Source of the DNA: Pseudomonas capeferrum
GTDB taxonomy: Bacteria; Pseudomonadota; Gammaproteobacteria; Pseudomonadales; Pseudomonadaceae
DNA: 64,000 nucleotides
Direction of reading: 5' to 3'
Assembly: GCF_000731675.1 (NCBI RefSeq)
Contig: NZ_JMIT01000001.1
Location: 498,712 to 562,711 of the forward strand
The notes under the pieces are model-generated. The model searched no databases. It was not told where the DNA came from and saw only the letters and a program-made list of their open reading frames with translations. The translations under genes were made by a program, and so were the position numbers. Positions 11,922 to 20,969 of the stretch are shown here, piece by piece (the first letter of the stretch is position 1; every line of letters begins with the position of its first letter).

Positions 11922-13295
11922 TCAGGTCACAACCTGATAGCAAGGCACATACGCCGCGCCACCCGGCAGTTTCATCCGGTGCTGGTCGACAAACGCCTGC
12001 AACAGGTGCCCCAGCGGCGCCAATACCGCACTGTCACCACGGATCTGGTACGGCCCGTGTTCCTCGATCAGGCGGATGCCCTTGTCCTTGACGTTGCCCG
12101 CCACAATCCCGGAAAACGCCCGGCGCAGGTTGGCGGCCAGTTCATGCGGCGGCAGCTCGCGGCGCAGGGCCAGTTCGGCCATGTTGGCATGGGTCGGGTC
12201 GAACGGATGCTGGAAGCCCTCGTCGATCTTCAGCAGCCAGTTGAAGTGGAAGGCATCGTTGCGCTCGCGGCGGAACTGCTTCACCTCCTTGAGCCCTTCG
12301 ACCATCTGCCGCGCCACTTCGGCCGGGTCATCGATGATGATCTGGTAGTGGCGCTGGGCGGCGTCCCCCAGGGTGGCGCCGACGAACGCGTGCAACTGCA
12401 TCAGGAACGGCTCGGCACTGCGCGGGCCGGTCAGCACCACCGGGAAGGGCAGGCCCTGGTTGTCGGGGTGCATGAGAATGCCGAGCAGGTAGAGGAACTC
12501 CTCGGCAGTACCGGCGCCGCCGGGGAAGATAATGATGCCGTGGCCGACGCGGACGAAGGCTTCCAGGCGTTTCTCGATGTCCGGCAGGATCACCAGTTCG
12601 TTGACGATCGGGTTCGGCGCCTCGGCAGCGATGATGCCCGGCTCGGTCAGGCCCAGGTAGCGGCTGCCGTGCATGCGTTGCTTGGCATGGGCGATGGTGG
12701 CGCCCTTCATCGGGCCCTTCATCACCCCAGGGCCGCAGCCGGTGCAGACGTCCAGCTTGCGCAGGCCCAGCTCGTGGCCGACCTTCTTGGTGTACTGGTA
12801 TTCCTCGGTGCTGATCGAGTGGCCGCCCCAGCACACCACCATCTTCGGCTCTACGCCGGGGCGCAGGGTGCGGGCGTTGCGCAGTAGGTGGAACACGTAA
12901 TCGGTGATGCCCTGGGAGCTTTCCAGGTCGATGCGCTGGCTGGCCAGCTCGCTTTCGGTATAGACGATGTCGCGCAAGGCGCTGAAGAGCATTTCGCGGG
13001 TGCTGGCGATCATCTCGCCATCGACGAAGGCATCGGCTGGGGCATTCAGCAGCTCCAGGCGTACGCCGCGGTCTTGCTGGTGGATGCGCACCTCGAAGTC
13101 CTTGTAGGCCTCGAGGATGGTCTTGGCATTGTCGACATGCGCGCCGGTATTGAGGATGGCCAGGGCGCACTGGCGGAACAGGGTGTAAAGGCTACCGGTA
13201 CCGACTTCACTCAGTTGCTGCACTTCACGTTGCGACAGCGTCTCCAGGCTGCCTTTGGGGCTGACGGATGCATTTATGACATGGCGTTGAGGCAT
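11922..13295 (-). CDS. ppnN: Nucleotide 5'-monophosphate nucleosidase PpnN (YgdH family)
   Basis: Cleaves purine and pyrimidine nucleoside monophosphates to base plus ribose 5-phosphate. The 457-residue length and domain order match E. coli YgdH/PpnN: an N-terminal helical domain, a central Rossmann LOG domain with CTGCGPGVMKGPMKGA and the catalytic PGGAGTAEEFLYLLG, and a C-terminal domain. In E. coli the enzyme is stimulated by (p)ppGpp. It is a single gene with hairpins on its 3' side and a short 155-base gap on its 5' side. Confidence 0.92.
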   Translation of the reverse strand: MPQRHVINASVSPKGSLETLSQREVQQLSEVGTGSLYTLFRQCALAILNTGAHVDNAKTILEAYKDFEVRIHQQDRGVRLELLNAPADAFVDGEMIASTREMLFSALRDIVYTESELASQRIDLESSQGITDYVFHLLRNARTLRPGVEPKMVVCWGGHSISTEEYQYTKKVGHELGLRKLDVCTGCGPGVMKGPMKGATIAHAKQRMHGSRYLGLTEPGIIAAEAPNPIVNELVILPDIEKRLEAFVRVGHGIIIFPGGAGTAEEFLYLLGILMHPDNQGLPFPVVLTGPRSAEPFLMQLHAFVGATLGDAAQRHYQIIIDDPAEVARQMVEGLKEVKQFRRERNDAFHFNWLLKIDEGFQHPFDPTHANMAELALRRELPPHELAANLRRAFSGIVAGNVKDKGIRLIEEHGPYQIRGDSAVLAPLGHLLQAFVDQHRMKLPGGAAYVPCYQVVT

Positions 13296-13393
13296 CTAAG
13301 TCTTTCCTGTGCGGGTAAAACATCCTTCTTTGACACCACCATACCGAGAAATGCACGCGACAACGAGGGGGCACCGTGGAAAGATTCTGCAGA

Positions 13394-13439
13394 CGGAGTG
13401 GGCGGCTTCGCGGGTAAACCCGCGAAGCCGCCCACTCCG
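13394..13439. terminator. 21-bp perfect stem-loop
   Basis: 13394-13414 pairs perfectly with 13419-13439 around a TAAA loop; the core is the Pseudomonas CTTCGCGGG...CCCGCGAAG element. It lies just downstream of yeiH (minus strand) and about 100 bases upstream of ppnN, so it probably ends the yeiH transcript. Confidence 0.75.
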
Positions 13440-13450
13440 AGCTTGCATGT

Positions 13451-14512
13451 TCAGCCGAGCAGTTTTTGCACCCCGAGGGTAATGGCCAGCCCACCGCCCA
13501 CCAGCCACAGGTTGAGTATTGCCCCGGTAATCAGCGCCCGTGGCCCCGCCTGGCGGATCTGGCTGAAGCGCGTCTCCATGCCCAGCGCTGTCATGGCCAT
13601 GGTCAGGGCAAAGGTGTCGAGCGTATTCACCACCTGGGTCACACTGCCAGGCAGCACCTGCAGCGAGTTCACCAGCACCAGCGCCAGGAAGCCGAAGGCG
13701 AACCAGGGCATGGCGATGCGCCCGTTGCCTTGCCCCTGGCCAGGCTGGCGTGCGCGGCTGATCCACAAGCCCACCACCAGCAACACCGGCACCAGCAGCA
13801 TCACCCGGGTCATTTTGACGATGGTCGCAATGTGCGTAGCCTCGGGGCTGACGTTGCTCGCGGCGCCGACCACCTGGGCTACTTCATGGATAGTGCCGCC
13901 CAGGAACAGCCCGGCGCCCAGGGTATCGAGGTGCAGCCAGCCGGCATTGATCGCCAGTGGGTAGAGGAACATCGACAGGGTACCGAACAGCACCACGCTG
14001 CCGACCGCCATGGCGCTCTTGTGCGGAGCGCTGCGCAGCGCCGACTCGAAGGCCAGCACCGCAGCCGCGCCGCAAATGGCACTGCCGGCGGCGGTGAGCA
14101 GCGCGGTGTCGCGGTCCAGCTTGAGCAGCTTCATGCCACACCAGAGGCCGATCAGCAGGGTGCTGACCACCACCAGCAGCGACACCGTCAGCCCCGACCA
14201 GCCGACTTCGGCGATTTCCTGCAGGCTGACCCGCAGGCCGAAGAAGGCCACGGCGATGCGCAGCAGCCCGCGCGCCGAAAAATTGATGCCCGCCGCCCAA
14301 CTGGCCGGCACGCCATCGCGCAGTGCATTGCCATACAAGGCACCGGCAACGATGCCGACGATCAAGGGGCTGATACCCAGGCTGGCGATGGCGGGCAAGG
14401 CCGCCAGCTGGGTGACGGCAAGCGCGAACAGCGCGACGAACAGGATGCCATTGAGCCGCCCTCGGGTAGAGAGGGTAGGCGTATAGGCGGGGTGGGACGG
14501 AGCCGTGGCCAT
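13451..14512 (-). CDS. yeiH: YeiH-family putative sulfate exporter (UPF0324)
   Basis: A 353-residue inner-membrane protein with about ten helices, colinear with the YeiH/UPF0324 family (for example GNALRDGVPASWAAGINFSARGLLRIAVAFFGLRV in pieces, and LAGSAICGAAAVLA-like AAGSAICGAAAVLAFE). Function is not proven; annotation as a sulfate exporter is by family name only. The ATG at 14512 has a strong GGAGGACT ribosome site; an upstream ATG at 14542 is a weaker choice. Divergent from a LysR gene, the same arrangement as yeiE-yeiH in enterobacteria. Confidence 0.85.
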   Translation of the reverse strand: MATAPSHPAYTPTLSTRGRLNGILFVALFALAVTQLAALPAIASLGISPLIVGIVAGALYGNALRDGVPASWAAGINFSARGLLRIAVAFFGLRVSLQEIAEVGWSGLTVSLLVVVSTLLIGLWCGMKLLKLDRDTALLTAAGSAICGAAAVLAFESALRSAPHKSAMAVGSVVLFGTLSMFLYPLAINAGWLHLDTLGAGLFLGGTIHEVAQVVGAASNVSPEATHIATIVKMTRVMLLVPVLLVVGLWISRARQPGQGQGNGRIAMPWFAFGFLALVLVNSLQVLPGSVTQVVNTLDTFALTMAMTALGMETRFSQIRQAGPRALITGAILNLWLVGGGLAITLGVQKLLG

Positions 14513-14559
14513 GTGAGTCCTCCGGAAAAGGTGTTTCGACAAGGCCTACGTTAATCTGG

Positions 14560-14573
14560 TTATAAGCTTATAA
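14560..14573. promoter_or_regulatory. Perfect palindrome in yeiE-yeiH divergent promoter
   Basis: TTATAAGCTTATAA is a perfect 14-nt palindrome containing the LysR-type T-N11-A spacing. It lies 47 bases before yeiH and 51 before the divergent LysR gene in an AT-rich patch, so it is the best candidate operator of that regulator. Confidence 0.6.
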
Positions 14574-14624
14574 AAAATCGTAATTTAGGATGTGAAGTAT
14601 CCATTTTTCTGATATTTTCAATTC

Positions 14625-15512
14625 ATGACCCCAGAACAACTGATAACGTTCGCCACGGTTGCCGAGCACGGCAACATCAGCCATGCGGCCCAGGCGTTGC
14701 ACCTGTCGCAGCCGGCTGTGTCCGGGCAGCTGAAGTTGCTGCAGGAGGCGTTCGGCGAACCGCTTTATCAACGCGCCGGCCGTGGCGTGCGGCTGACAGC
14801 TGCGGGTGAGCAGCTGCTGGCCCATGCCGAGCGACTGCGCGACACCTTTCGCCAGGCGCAAGCCCTGCGCGAGGCTATGCGCGGCCTGGAGCGCGGCACA
14901 CTGCGCATCGGCGCCAGTACCACCCCGGCCAGCTACCTGTTGCCGTACCTGATCGCCGACTTCCATGCACGCTACCCCGACGTGTCGGTGAGTACCTCCA
15001 ATGGCAATACCGCAGAAATCGTCGCCGCGCTGGGCAGTGTCGACATCGCCCTGATCGAAGGCCCCCCCGGGCAGGAGCTGCCCCTGGGCACGGGGGTGAC
15101 GCCGTGGCGTGAAGACGAGATCGTCGCCATCGTGCCCAGTGGCCATCCGTTGGCAGGTGACGAGCCGCAGACCCTGGAGGCTGTGGGGGCCTACCCCTTG
15201 GTGCTGCGCGAGAGTGGGTCAGGGGTGCGGCAGATTGTCGAACGCGCGTTTGCCCGCAGTGGCGTGGCAATGCGCGTGGGGCTGGAAATTGCTGGCGTGG
15301 AGGGGGTAAAGGAAGCGGTGCGGGCGGGGATGGGCATCGGCTTTGTGTCGGCCATGTCGATTCGCCATGAGGATGGCGCGTTGCGGCGGCTGCGGATTGC
15401 GCCGCAGCCACTGGTGAGGCGCTTTTCCATCCTGATGCCCCATGCCGCCACGCCTTCGCGGGCGGCGGCACGGTTTATGGCGTTGTGCGTTGGGGAGCTT
15501 GAAGTGGGTTAG
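14625..15512 (+). CDS. yeiE: LysR-type regulator, YeiE-like
   Basis: A 295-residue LysR regulator: HTH at about residues 4-62 (LITFATVAEHGNISHAAQAL, LSQPAVSGQLKLLQ) and an effector domain of the CysB/CysL-like group with GTLRIGASTTPASYLLPYL. The best support for a YeiE identity is the conserved divergent placement against yeiH and the palindrome between them. YeiE controls sulfite/sulfur-related genes in enterobacteria; whether that holds here is not shown. Confidence 0.8.
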   Translation: MTPEQLITFATVAEHGNISHAAQALHLSQPAVSGQLKLLQEAFGEPLYQRAGRGVRLTAAGEQLLAHAERLRDTFRQAQALREAMRGLERGTLRIGASTTPASYLLPYLIADFHARYPDVSVSTSNGNTAEIVAALGSVDIALIEGPPGQELPLGTGVTPWREDEIVAIVPSGHPLAGDEPQTLEAVGAYPLVLRESGSGVRQIVERAFARSGVAMRVGLEIAGVEGVKEAVRAGMGIGFVSAMSIRHEDGALRRLRIAPQPLVRRFSILMPHAATPSRAAARFMALCVGELEVG

Positions 15513-15601
15513 GTCTTGCGGGCGCCCAATGCATTTCGCGCGCCGCCCGGCTTCCACGGCAGTCAATAGCGTCGGGCCAAGGTCGAGGCTGAGCACGTTG
15601 C

Positions 15602-16294
15602 CTAACGATTGCGTAGCGTGTCCAGCGCTGGGGACCAAACGACATGGCCACAGCGCTCACATGCGACCGAGTCGTGCGCCCCATGGTAGGTCGGAAAACC
15701 ACAGCCCACGCAACAGTAAAGGCCGGCAGAAGGTGGTGAGGAGTATTGCGGACGATGCTCGAAAGGGAGCACTGACAAGCCCGCCTTGGTGTCCTCCGGC
15801 TCATAGAAATACAAACTGAGCTCACCGTCAGTTTCCAACAGGCCCAAACGTACCTGTCCCAAGTGCTCTACACCGCGCTGGCGTAGTTCCATGAAGAGTT
15901 CATTCGAGGAAATGTTCATATTGCGCAGCGAATGGATCTCGTACATTCCGTCCTTCACCACCGTTATCGGCAATCCATCAATCCAGGCTTCACACGTCTT
16001 GCTCCGCTTCATGAGGTAGACCGTACCCCGATACAGCAACAGGAGCGTCAAGAAGACCAGGGCCACCGGCAGCAGCGGAACATCTTCATAGAAGGTCACA
16101 TCGCCGGCAGCGGAGCCGAGGGTCAGAATAACCACCAGCTCGAAGCGGGAGAGTTGTTTGATTCCGCGTCGGCCACTGAATTTGAGGAAGAAGAACACGG
16201 CTGCAAATGCGGCCAAAACCCTAAGGGCGACCTCCAGAAGAAAGGTCACAGGCAGATCGCCCAGCAGCATCCGTTGAAGGTCGAAAGATACCAT
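15602..16294 (-). CDS. DUF421 (YetF/YcaP-type) membrane protein with C-terminal zinc-ribbon-like tail
   Basis: A 230-residue protein. Residues 1-85 give three membrane helices containing SGRRGIKQLSRFELVVIL, typical of the DUF421 N-terminus; residues about 90-170 form the cytoplasmic alpha/beta domain with the family core DGMYEIHSLRNMNISSNEL. The last 40 residues are unusual: CVGCG and CERCG spaced about 20 apart, a probable zinc-binding knuckle pair. GAGGAAAACGA before the ATG is a good ribosome site. It is followed upstream on the same strand by a small gene only 12 bases away. Function unknown. Confidence 0.85.
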   Translation of the reverse strand: MVSFDLQRMLLGDLPVTFLLEVALRVLAAFAAVFFFLKFSGRRGIKQLSRFELVVILTLGSAAGDVTFYEDVPLLPVALVFLTLLLLYRGTVYLMKRSKTCEAWIDGLPITVVKDGMYEIHSLRNMNISSNELFMELRQRGVEHLGQVRLGLLETDGELSLYFYEPEDTKAGLSVLPFEHRPQYSSPPSAGLYCCVGCGFPTYHGAHDSVACERCGHVVWSPALDTLRNR

Positions 16295-16306
16295 TCGTTT
16301 TCCTCG

Positions 16307-16543
16307 TTAGCGGCCACCGCTGTGGTGAATCCACACCGCATAGGCCGATTTCAATGATTGAGGCAAGCAAGGAAGATCTCGCTTCAACGCAGCCTGGGTT
16401 TCCGGGCCTCGCACCCACTCGGTTAACCATGCGATAAGCAAAAGGCGAGTCACTGGACATGGGGCTACTTGGCGTTCGAGTTCATCTGCGATCTGAGCGA
16501 GCCCCTCTAGGGTTTCACCCAGCTTAGTGATCTGATCTTTCAT
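16307..16543 (-). CDS. Small hypothetical protein, 78 aa
   Basis: A short soluble protein beginning MKDQITKLGETLEGLAQ, mostly helical with one amphipathic stretch (TRLLLIAWLTEWVRG). No family recognised. The ATG at 16543 follows TTGGAGTCCAACCC; 12 bases separate its end from the DUF421 gene, so the two probably form an operon. Calling it a gene rests on the ribosome site, spacing and Pseudomonas-like codons. Confidence 0.6.
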   Translation of the reverse strand: MKDQITKLGETLEGLAQIADELERQVAPCPVTRLLLIAWLTEWVRGPETQAALKRDLPCLPQSLKSAYAVWIHHSGGR

Positions 16544-16624
16544 GGGTTGGACTCCAATAATCGTTTCGCTTGACCGCTTCGCATACACCTCTTCCACTCT
16601 AGTAGGCGCTCACAGTGACAGGGC

Positions 16625-17824
16625 TCAAGCCACCTTGAACACATGCTTCAGATAAGCCACGAAGTTCTCATCCCGGCACTGCGTCTTGCCCGGGCTATCA
16701 CTGATCTTCGCCACCGGCGCACCATTGCAGGCCGTCATCTTGATCACGATGTTCATCGGCACGACCCCAGGGATATCGCAAGTCAGATGGGTGCCGATGC
16801 CAAAGCTCACATTGATCCGTTCATGCAGCGCGCGGTACAGGCCAAGTGCCTTGGCAAAGTCCAGCCCATCGGAAAAGATCAACGTCTTGCCCTGCGGGTC
16901 GATGCCCAGTCTTTCATAGTGGGCAATGGCCTTCTCTGCCCAGGCTAGCGGGTCGCCAGAGTCGTGGCGCAAACCATCGAACAGTTTGGCGAAGTACAAA
17001 TCGAAATCGCCCATGAACGCGTCCATGGTGATGCAATCGGTCAACGCGATGCCCAGCAACCCGCGATATTCGCGTACCCAGCAATCCAGCGCGGCCGCCT
17101 GGCTGTCGACCAGCCGCGGGCCAAGTTGCTGGTGGGCCATGAACCATTCGTGGGCCATCGTACCGATGGGCTTGAGTTGGTATTCGCGGGCCAGGTGCAC
17201 GTTGCTTGTGCCGACGAAGCGGCCCGGGAAGTCGCGTTTGAGGGTGTGCACCACGGCCTCCTGAACGCGGTACGAGAAGCGCCGCCGGGTGCCGAAATCG
17301 GCCAGTTGAAAGCCTGCCAGCTCAGCGGCGCTGGCCTCGGCCTTGAGCCAGTCGAGCTTCTGGTACAGCCGCTCGCCCACCTGCTCCATCACCACCTCGC
17401 GGTAGCGGTAGCGGTTGCGCACTTCGCTGATGATCGCCAGCAGCGGGATCTCGTAGAGGATCACGTGCAGCCACGGCCCACGCACGCGAATCGCCAGCTG
17501 CCCGGCGTCATCCAGGCCCACCTGCACATAACGCAAGTTGAAGCGGAACAGGCTGAGAAAGCGGATGAAGTCCGGTTTGATGAACGGAATCTGCTCCAGA
17601 TACGCCAGTTGGTCGTGGGTGACGGTGACCTCGGCCAGTTGCTCGACCTGGTAGCGGATTTCTGCCAGGTAAGGGGAGAGGTCTTCACCATTACGGCAGC
17701 GGAACTCCCATTCCACCTCGGCATTGGGGTAGTTATGCAGCACGGCCTGCATCATGGTGATCTTGTAGAAGTCGGTGTCCAGCAGGTTCTGGATGATCCG
17801 TGGGCCGAATACGCTGTCACTCAT
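16625..17824 (-). CDS. pncB: Nicotinate phosphoribosyltransferase
   Basis: Converts nicotinate and PRPP to nicotinate mononucleotide with ATP hydrolysis (EC 6.3.4.21) in NAD salvage. The 399 residues contain the family blocks [16 protein letters not shown] at the N-terminus, the phospho-accepting His region [26 protein letters not shown], and the C-terminal [11 protein letters not shown]. Start ATG 17824 overlaps the stop of the upstream nicotinamidase gene by ATGA, indicating translational coupling. Likely repressed together with it by the divergent NrtR. Confidence 0.95.
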   Translation of the reverse strand: MSDSVFGPRIIQNLLDTDFYKITMMQAVLHNYPNAEVEWEFRCRNGEDLSPYLAEIRYQVEQLAEVTVTHDQLAYLEQIPFIKPDFIRFLSLFRFNLRYVQVGLDDAGQLAIRVRGPWLHVILYEIPLLAIISEVRNRYRYREVVMEQVGERLYQKLDWLKAEASAAELAGFQLADFGTRRRFSYRVQEAVVHTLKRDFPGRFVGTSNVHLAREYQLKPIGTMAHEWFMAHQQLGPRLVDSQAAALDCWVREYRGLLGIALTDCITMDAFMGDFDLYFAKLFDGLRHDSGDPLAWAEKAIAHYERLGIDPQGKTLIFSDGLDFAKALGLYRALHERINVSFGIGTHLTCDIPGVVPMNIVIKMTACNGAPVAKISDSPGKTQCRDENFVAYLKHVFKVA

Positions 17825-18471
17825 GGGCGGTCTTCCTTGATCAAAGCGAGCTGGTGGTCGAGTGCGGCCTCGTCGCCGCAGAGGATGACACCCTCGGCAG
17901 CCAGCGCCCCGCAGGCGCTGATGGCGCCTTCCTGGGTCAGGGCGCGGCAGGCGGGCAGGTACAGCAGCACCTGGAAACCGGCCTGGCGCAGTTGGCGGGC
18001 AGTGGTCTTGACGCAGTAGTCCAAAGCCAGGCCGCCGACGATGACGGCGCCCACCTGTTGCACGGTGAGGTATTCGATAACCCCGGTGGAGCGGCGTTCG
18101 GCCAGGTCGTGGTAGCAGGCGCCGTAGGGGTGCAGGTCGGGTTCGACGCCTTTCCATACGAAGTAGTCGTAGTCGATGGGGGCGGGCAGGCCGGGCAGCA
18201 GCTCGAAGCCGGGCGTGCCTGGCACGCAGTGGCTGACCCAGGTCAGGTCAGCATTGGCCAGCGTCAGCGGTTGCAGCATCTGCCCAGGTTCGGCCACCAC
18301 CCAGGCGGCATTGGCCGGGTGTGCGTCCTTGCTGCCCAGGCGCAGGTCGGCACGAAGGGCCATGGTGTTGAGGTCGGCGGCAATTTCATTGCCCTCGGGT
18401 ACCGGCAGTTCGTGTGGGGCGTAGGCAGTGAAGCCGTTTTGCGCGTCGACGTCGAAACTGGCGATCTTCAT
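17821..18471 (-). CDS. pncA: Nicotinamidase (isochorismatase-like hydrolase)
   Basis: Deamidates nicotinamide to nicotinate, feeding PncB. The 216 residues carry the cysteine-hydrolase triad D9 ([10 protein letters not shown]), K107 (FVWKGVE) and C153 ([11 protein letters not shown]), and the metal-binding [10 protein letters not shown] around D49/H51. Start ATG 18471 has GAGGAGAGCACC in front. Shares ATGA with pncB. Divergent from nrtR across a promoter holding an inverted pair of ATATTCCACC boxes. Confidence 0.9.
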   Translation of the reverse strand: MKIASFDVDAQNGFTAYAPHELPVPEGNEIAADLNTMALRADLRLGSKDAHPANAAWVVAEPGQMLQPLTLANADLTWVSHCVPGTPGFELLPGLPAPIDYDYFVWKGVEPDLHPYGACYHDLAERRSTGVIEYLTVQQVGAVIVGGLALDYCVKTTARQLRQAGFQVLLYLPACRALTQEGAISACGALAAEGVILCGDEAALDHQLALIKEDRP

Positions 18472-18497
18472 GGTGCTCTCCTCGCGGGTGTTGCTAT

Positions 18498-18582
18498 ATA
18501 TTCCACCTGGTGTATTAAGTGTGTCAAGCACCAGAGCAGGTAGGAAAGAAGCTTGTACTACTAAAGCGCTCTGGTGGAATAT
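18498..18582. promoter_or_regulatory. Inverted operator pair between pncA and nrtR
   Basis: ATATTCCACCTG at 18498-18509 recurs in inverse orientation at 18571-18582 (read on the minus strand: ATATTCCACCAG), about 60 bases apart. CACCTGGTG at 18505-18512 is near-palindromic and CACCAGAG/CTCTGGTG (18530-18537, 18569-18576) forms a further inverted pair. These flank the divergent starts and are the likely NrtR sites. Confidence 0.55.
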
Positions 18583-18609
18583 TGCAGGATTGAAGAGTGG
18601 AGCCTTTGC

Positions 18610-19317
18610 GTGAGTAGCACTGAAGTCCTGGCCAGCGTCGATATCGTCGCTCTGCGCATGGCCCCTGAAGCCCAGCACCTGCAAGTGTTGTTGCACCGCC
18701 GTGAGCGCGAACCGCACGTCGGCCAGTGGGCGTTGCCGGGTGTCATCGTCAACGGCCGTATTGCCGACACCAGCCTGGAAGGCGCCGCCGAGCGCGCCTT
18801 GCGCGAAAAGGCCCGTATCGTACCGTGCTACATGGAACAGATAGGCACCGAAGGCAATGCTTTCCGTGACCCGCGCGGTTGGTCGCTGAGCACCTACTAC
18901 CTGGCCCTGCTCGCCCCTGGGCAGGCCGTTGAGGGTGAGCAGCTGGCGTTTTTTGATGTGGACAGCGTGCTGGAGCGCAGGGTGCTGTTGCCCTTCGATC
19001 ACAGACTGCTGGTGGAGCGCGCCCGCGAGCGACTGGCGGCGAAGACGGTGTACAGCAGCCTGCCGTTGTACTTGCTGGCAGAGAAGTTCACGGTGCTCGA
19101 TGCGTTGGCGTCAGTGCAGGCGTGCCTGGGGCAGGCTGTGAACAGCACCTCGCTGCGCAAGCGCCTGGAGCGTTTGCGCGAGCAGGGGTGGGTGAGGGAC
19201 ACCGGGGAGAAGAACCAGCCACGGCTGGGCAGGCCGCAGCAGTTGTTTCAATACACACCGCAGGGGCCGCGGCCGTTCATGTTCGACCGCAGCCTGTTGC
19301 CGGAGGGCGGGCAGTAG
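18610..19317 (+). CDS. nrtR: NrtR-type Nudix-related transcriptional regulator of NAD metabolism
   Basis: A 235-residue protein: Nudix-fold ligand domain (about 1-140) and winged helix C-terminal domain (about 150-230). The Nudix box is degenerate: where hydrolases have RExxEExG the sequence reads RALREKARIV, so enzymatic activity is not expected. Known NrtR proteins are ADP-ribose-sensing repressors of NAD genes, and this one sits divergent from pncA-pncB. GTG at 18610 is chosen for its GAGTGGAG ribosome site; a GTG at 18574 is in frame but lies in the putative operator. Confidence 0.85.
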   Translation: MSSTEVLASVDIVALRMAPEAQHLQVLLHRREREPHVGQWALPGVIVNGRIADTSLEGAAERALREKARIVPCYMEQIGTEGNAFRDPRGWSLSTYYLALLAPGQAVEGEQLAFFDVDSVLERRVLLPFDHRLLVERARERLAAKTVYSSLPLYLLAEKFTVLDALASVQACLGQAVNSTSLRKRLERLREQGWVRDTGEKNQPRLGRPQQLFQYTPQGPRPFMFDRSLLPEGGQ

Positions 19318-19364
19318 CTTGCTTGTCTTGGTTTCTTCAGGAGGGCGAAGATCGAGCGGCGTCC

Positions 19365-19704
19365 GCGAAGCGCATGCCTTGGTTTATCTGGCGCCTATGA
19401 GATCGAGCGCCGCAGGTGCCAGGCTTGGCATTTTCAGCGCCTATGAGATCGAGCGCCGCCCGCGCGGCGCTTCGCGGCGCAAGGCCGCTCCCACATCTGT
19501 TTCGGGCCAGTGCGGCCAGTGGCATTTGCGCGCGACCGCCTTGTTTGTACGACGCGATATTGAGGGGGGCACCAAGGGGCCGCGCGCCAATGCCTCAGGA
19601 ATAATTGGCCCGAAACAGATGTGGGAGCGGCCTTGCGCCGCGAAGCGCCGCGCGGGCGGCGCTCGATCTTATAGGCGCCAGATAAACCAAGGCATGCGCT
19701 TCGC
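19365..19704. repeat. Complex REP/BIME-like inverted repeat
   Basis: This fills most of the 428 bases between nrtR and the next gene. A 72-nt arm at 19438-19509 is the inverse of 19606-19677 (one mismatch seen), around a 96-base unrelated core. A second 49-nt arm at 19365-19413 is the inverse of 19656-19704. The two left arms share CGCCTATGAGATCGAGCG as a direct repeat, so the left side is a partial duplication. Contains the common Pseudomonas GGCCGCTCCCAC core. No gene seen. Confidence 0.85.
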
Positions 19705-19745
19705 GCAAGCCCCTCGATCTCCCGACGAGCAACCCGCAGCCATTC

Positions 19746-20675
19746 TTACCGCCCACACCGGCTGGTATCACCATGCTCCGCCGGCGCCTTGCGCGCCGCA
19801 GCCAGCAGGGTCGCCAACACAATCAACGCTGCCCCCGCCGCCATGCGCAGGCTCGGCTGCTCACCAAACAGCCACCAGGCACCGAGGATCGCATACACCG
19901 GCTCCAGCGCGATGATCATGCCGGCGGTACGTGCCTCCAGGCCTTCGAGGCTCTTGACGAACAGAAACTGCGACAGCCCGGTGCAGAACACCCCCAACAG
20001 CGCCAGGTTGACCCAGTCGTCGCCGCCCAGGCTGGTACTGGCCAGGTGGGTGAAGGCGAACGGCGCAACCAGCGCGGCTACCACCACGTTCTGCCAGAAG
20101 GCTACCTGCAAGGCATTCATGTTCGACGCATTGCGGCGGTTGGCTACGGTCAGCACGGCGAACGCCAGGCCCGAGCCCAGGCCCCAGATCAGGCCAAGGG
20201 TGCCGCTGTCGAGCAGGTCGAAGGACGGCACCACCATCACCAGGCCCGCAGTCACCATCAGCAACAGCAAGCCCTGCACGGCACCGATGCGCTGGCCGAA
20301 CACGCCGCGTTCGATCATGGCTATAAAGGCAGGGAAGCTGGCGAAGCCCAGCGTGGCCACGGCCACGCCGCCGACCTTGACGGCGATGAAGAAGGTCACC
20401 CAGTGCGTCGCCAGCAACGCGCCGGTTAGGCCCAGGATGGGCAGGTTGCGCAGGGTCAGCGCATCGAGCAGGCGGGTGCCCTTGAGCCCGGCGACGAAGC
20501 CCAGGGCAATGAAGGCGAAGGTGGCACGGCCGAAGGTGATGATGCTGGCGTCGGCCTCGATCAAGTGGCCGAGGATACCGGTCAGGCCGAACAGCACAGC
20601 GGCGAGGTGTGCAACGAGCAGGGCGTTGCGCCGGCCGGTGGCAGCACCGGCTACGGGGATTGAAGTCGCGATCAT
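19746..20675 (-). CDS. EamA/DMT-family permease
   Basis: A 309-residue inner-membrane protein with ten predicted helices in two EamA repeats (HLAAVLFGLTGILGHLI at helix 1; LEPVYAILGAWWLFGEQPSLRM near the end, a typical second-repeat motif). Start placed at 20675 (MIATSIPVAG), just before helix 1; the frame extends upstream without family character. Related to, but clearly distinct from, the EamA protein at 744. Substrate unknown. Single gene, with the REP structure downstream. Confidence 0.85.
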   Translation of the reverse strand: MIATSIPVAGAATGRRNALLVAHLAAVLFGLTGILGHLIEADASIITFGRATFAFIALGFVAGLKGTRLLDALTLRNLPILGLTGALLATHWVTFFIAVKVGGVAVATLGFASFPAFIAMIERGVFGQRIGAVQGLLLLMVTAGLVMVVPSFDLLDSGTLGLIWGLGSGLAFAVLTVANRRNASNMNALQVAFWQNVVVAALVAPFAFTHLASTSLGGDDWVNLALLGVFCTGLSQFLFVKSLEGLEARTAGMIIALEPVYAILGAWWLFGEQPSLRMAAGAALIVLATLLAAARKAPAEHGDTSRCGR

Positions 20676-20969
20676 GGCAGTCAAATTTTCACAAAGTGGC
20701 GCGCGCAAACACTCCCTGCTGGCGCGGCGGGGATCTCTAAATCTGGGAGTTTTATCGTTATGAGCCCGGGCGAATTGCCCGGTGCAAAAAGGCGCCACAG
20801 CGTTGGAATTGTGAAGCGAGGCTGCTTACTCGCAAATACCGCGTCAACCAGCCCACGGCGCGGGGCTGGTCGATGTGTGTATTATTTTTGTATACAGGGA
20901 TGCGAGGCCGATTGCGGGCGACGCATACATGTCAGATCGCGACATCGCTTGTTGCTTGACCGCGCCGTG
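20676..20969. other. Intergenic region
   Basis: Nearly 300 bases between two minus-strand genes. It holds a GCCCGGGC/GCCCGG hairpin near 20763-20782 and the promoter region of the EamA permease. No gene recognised. Confidence 0.4.
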
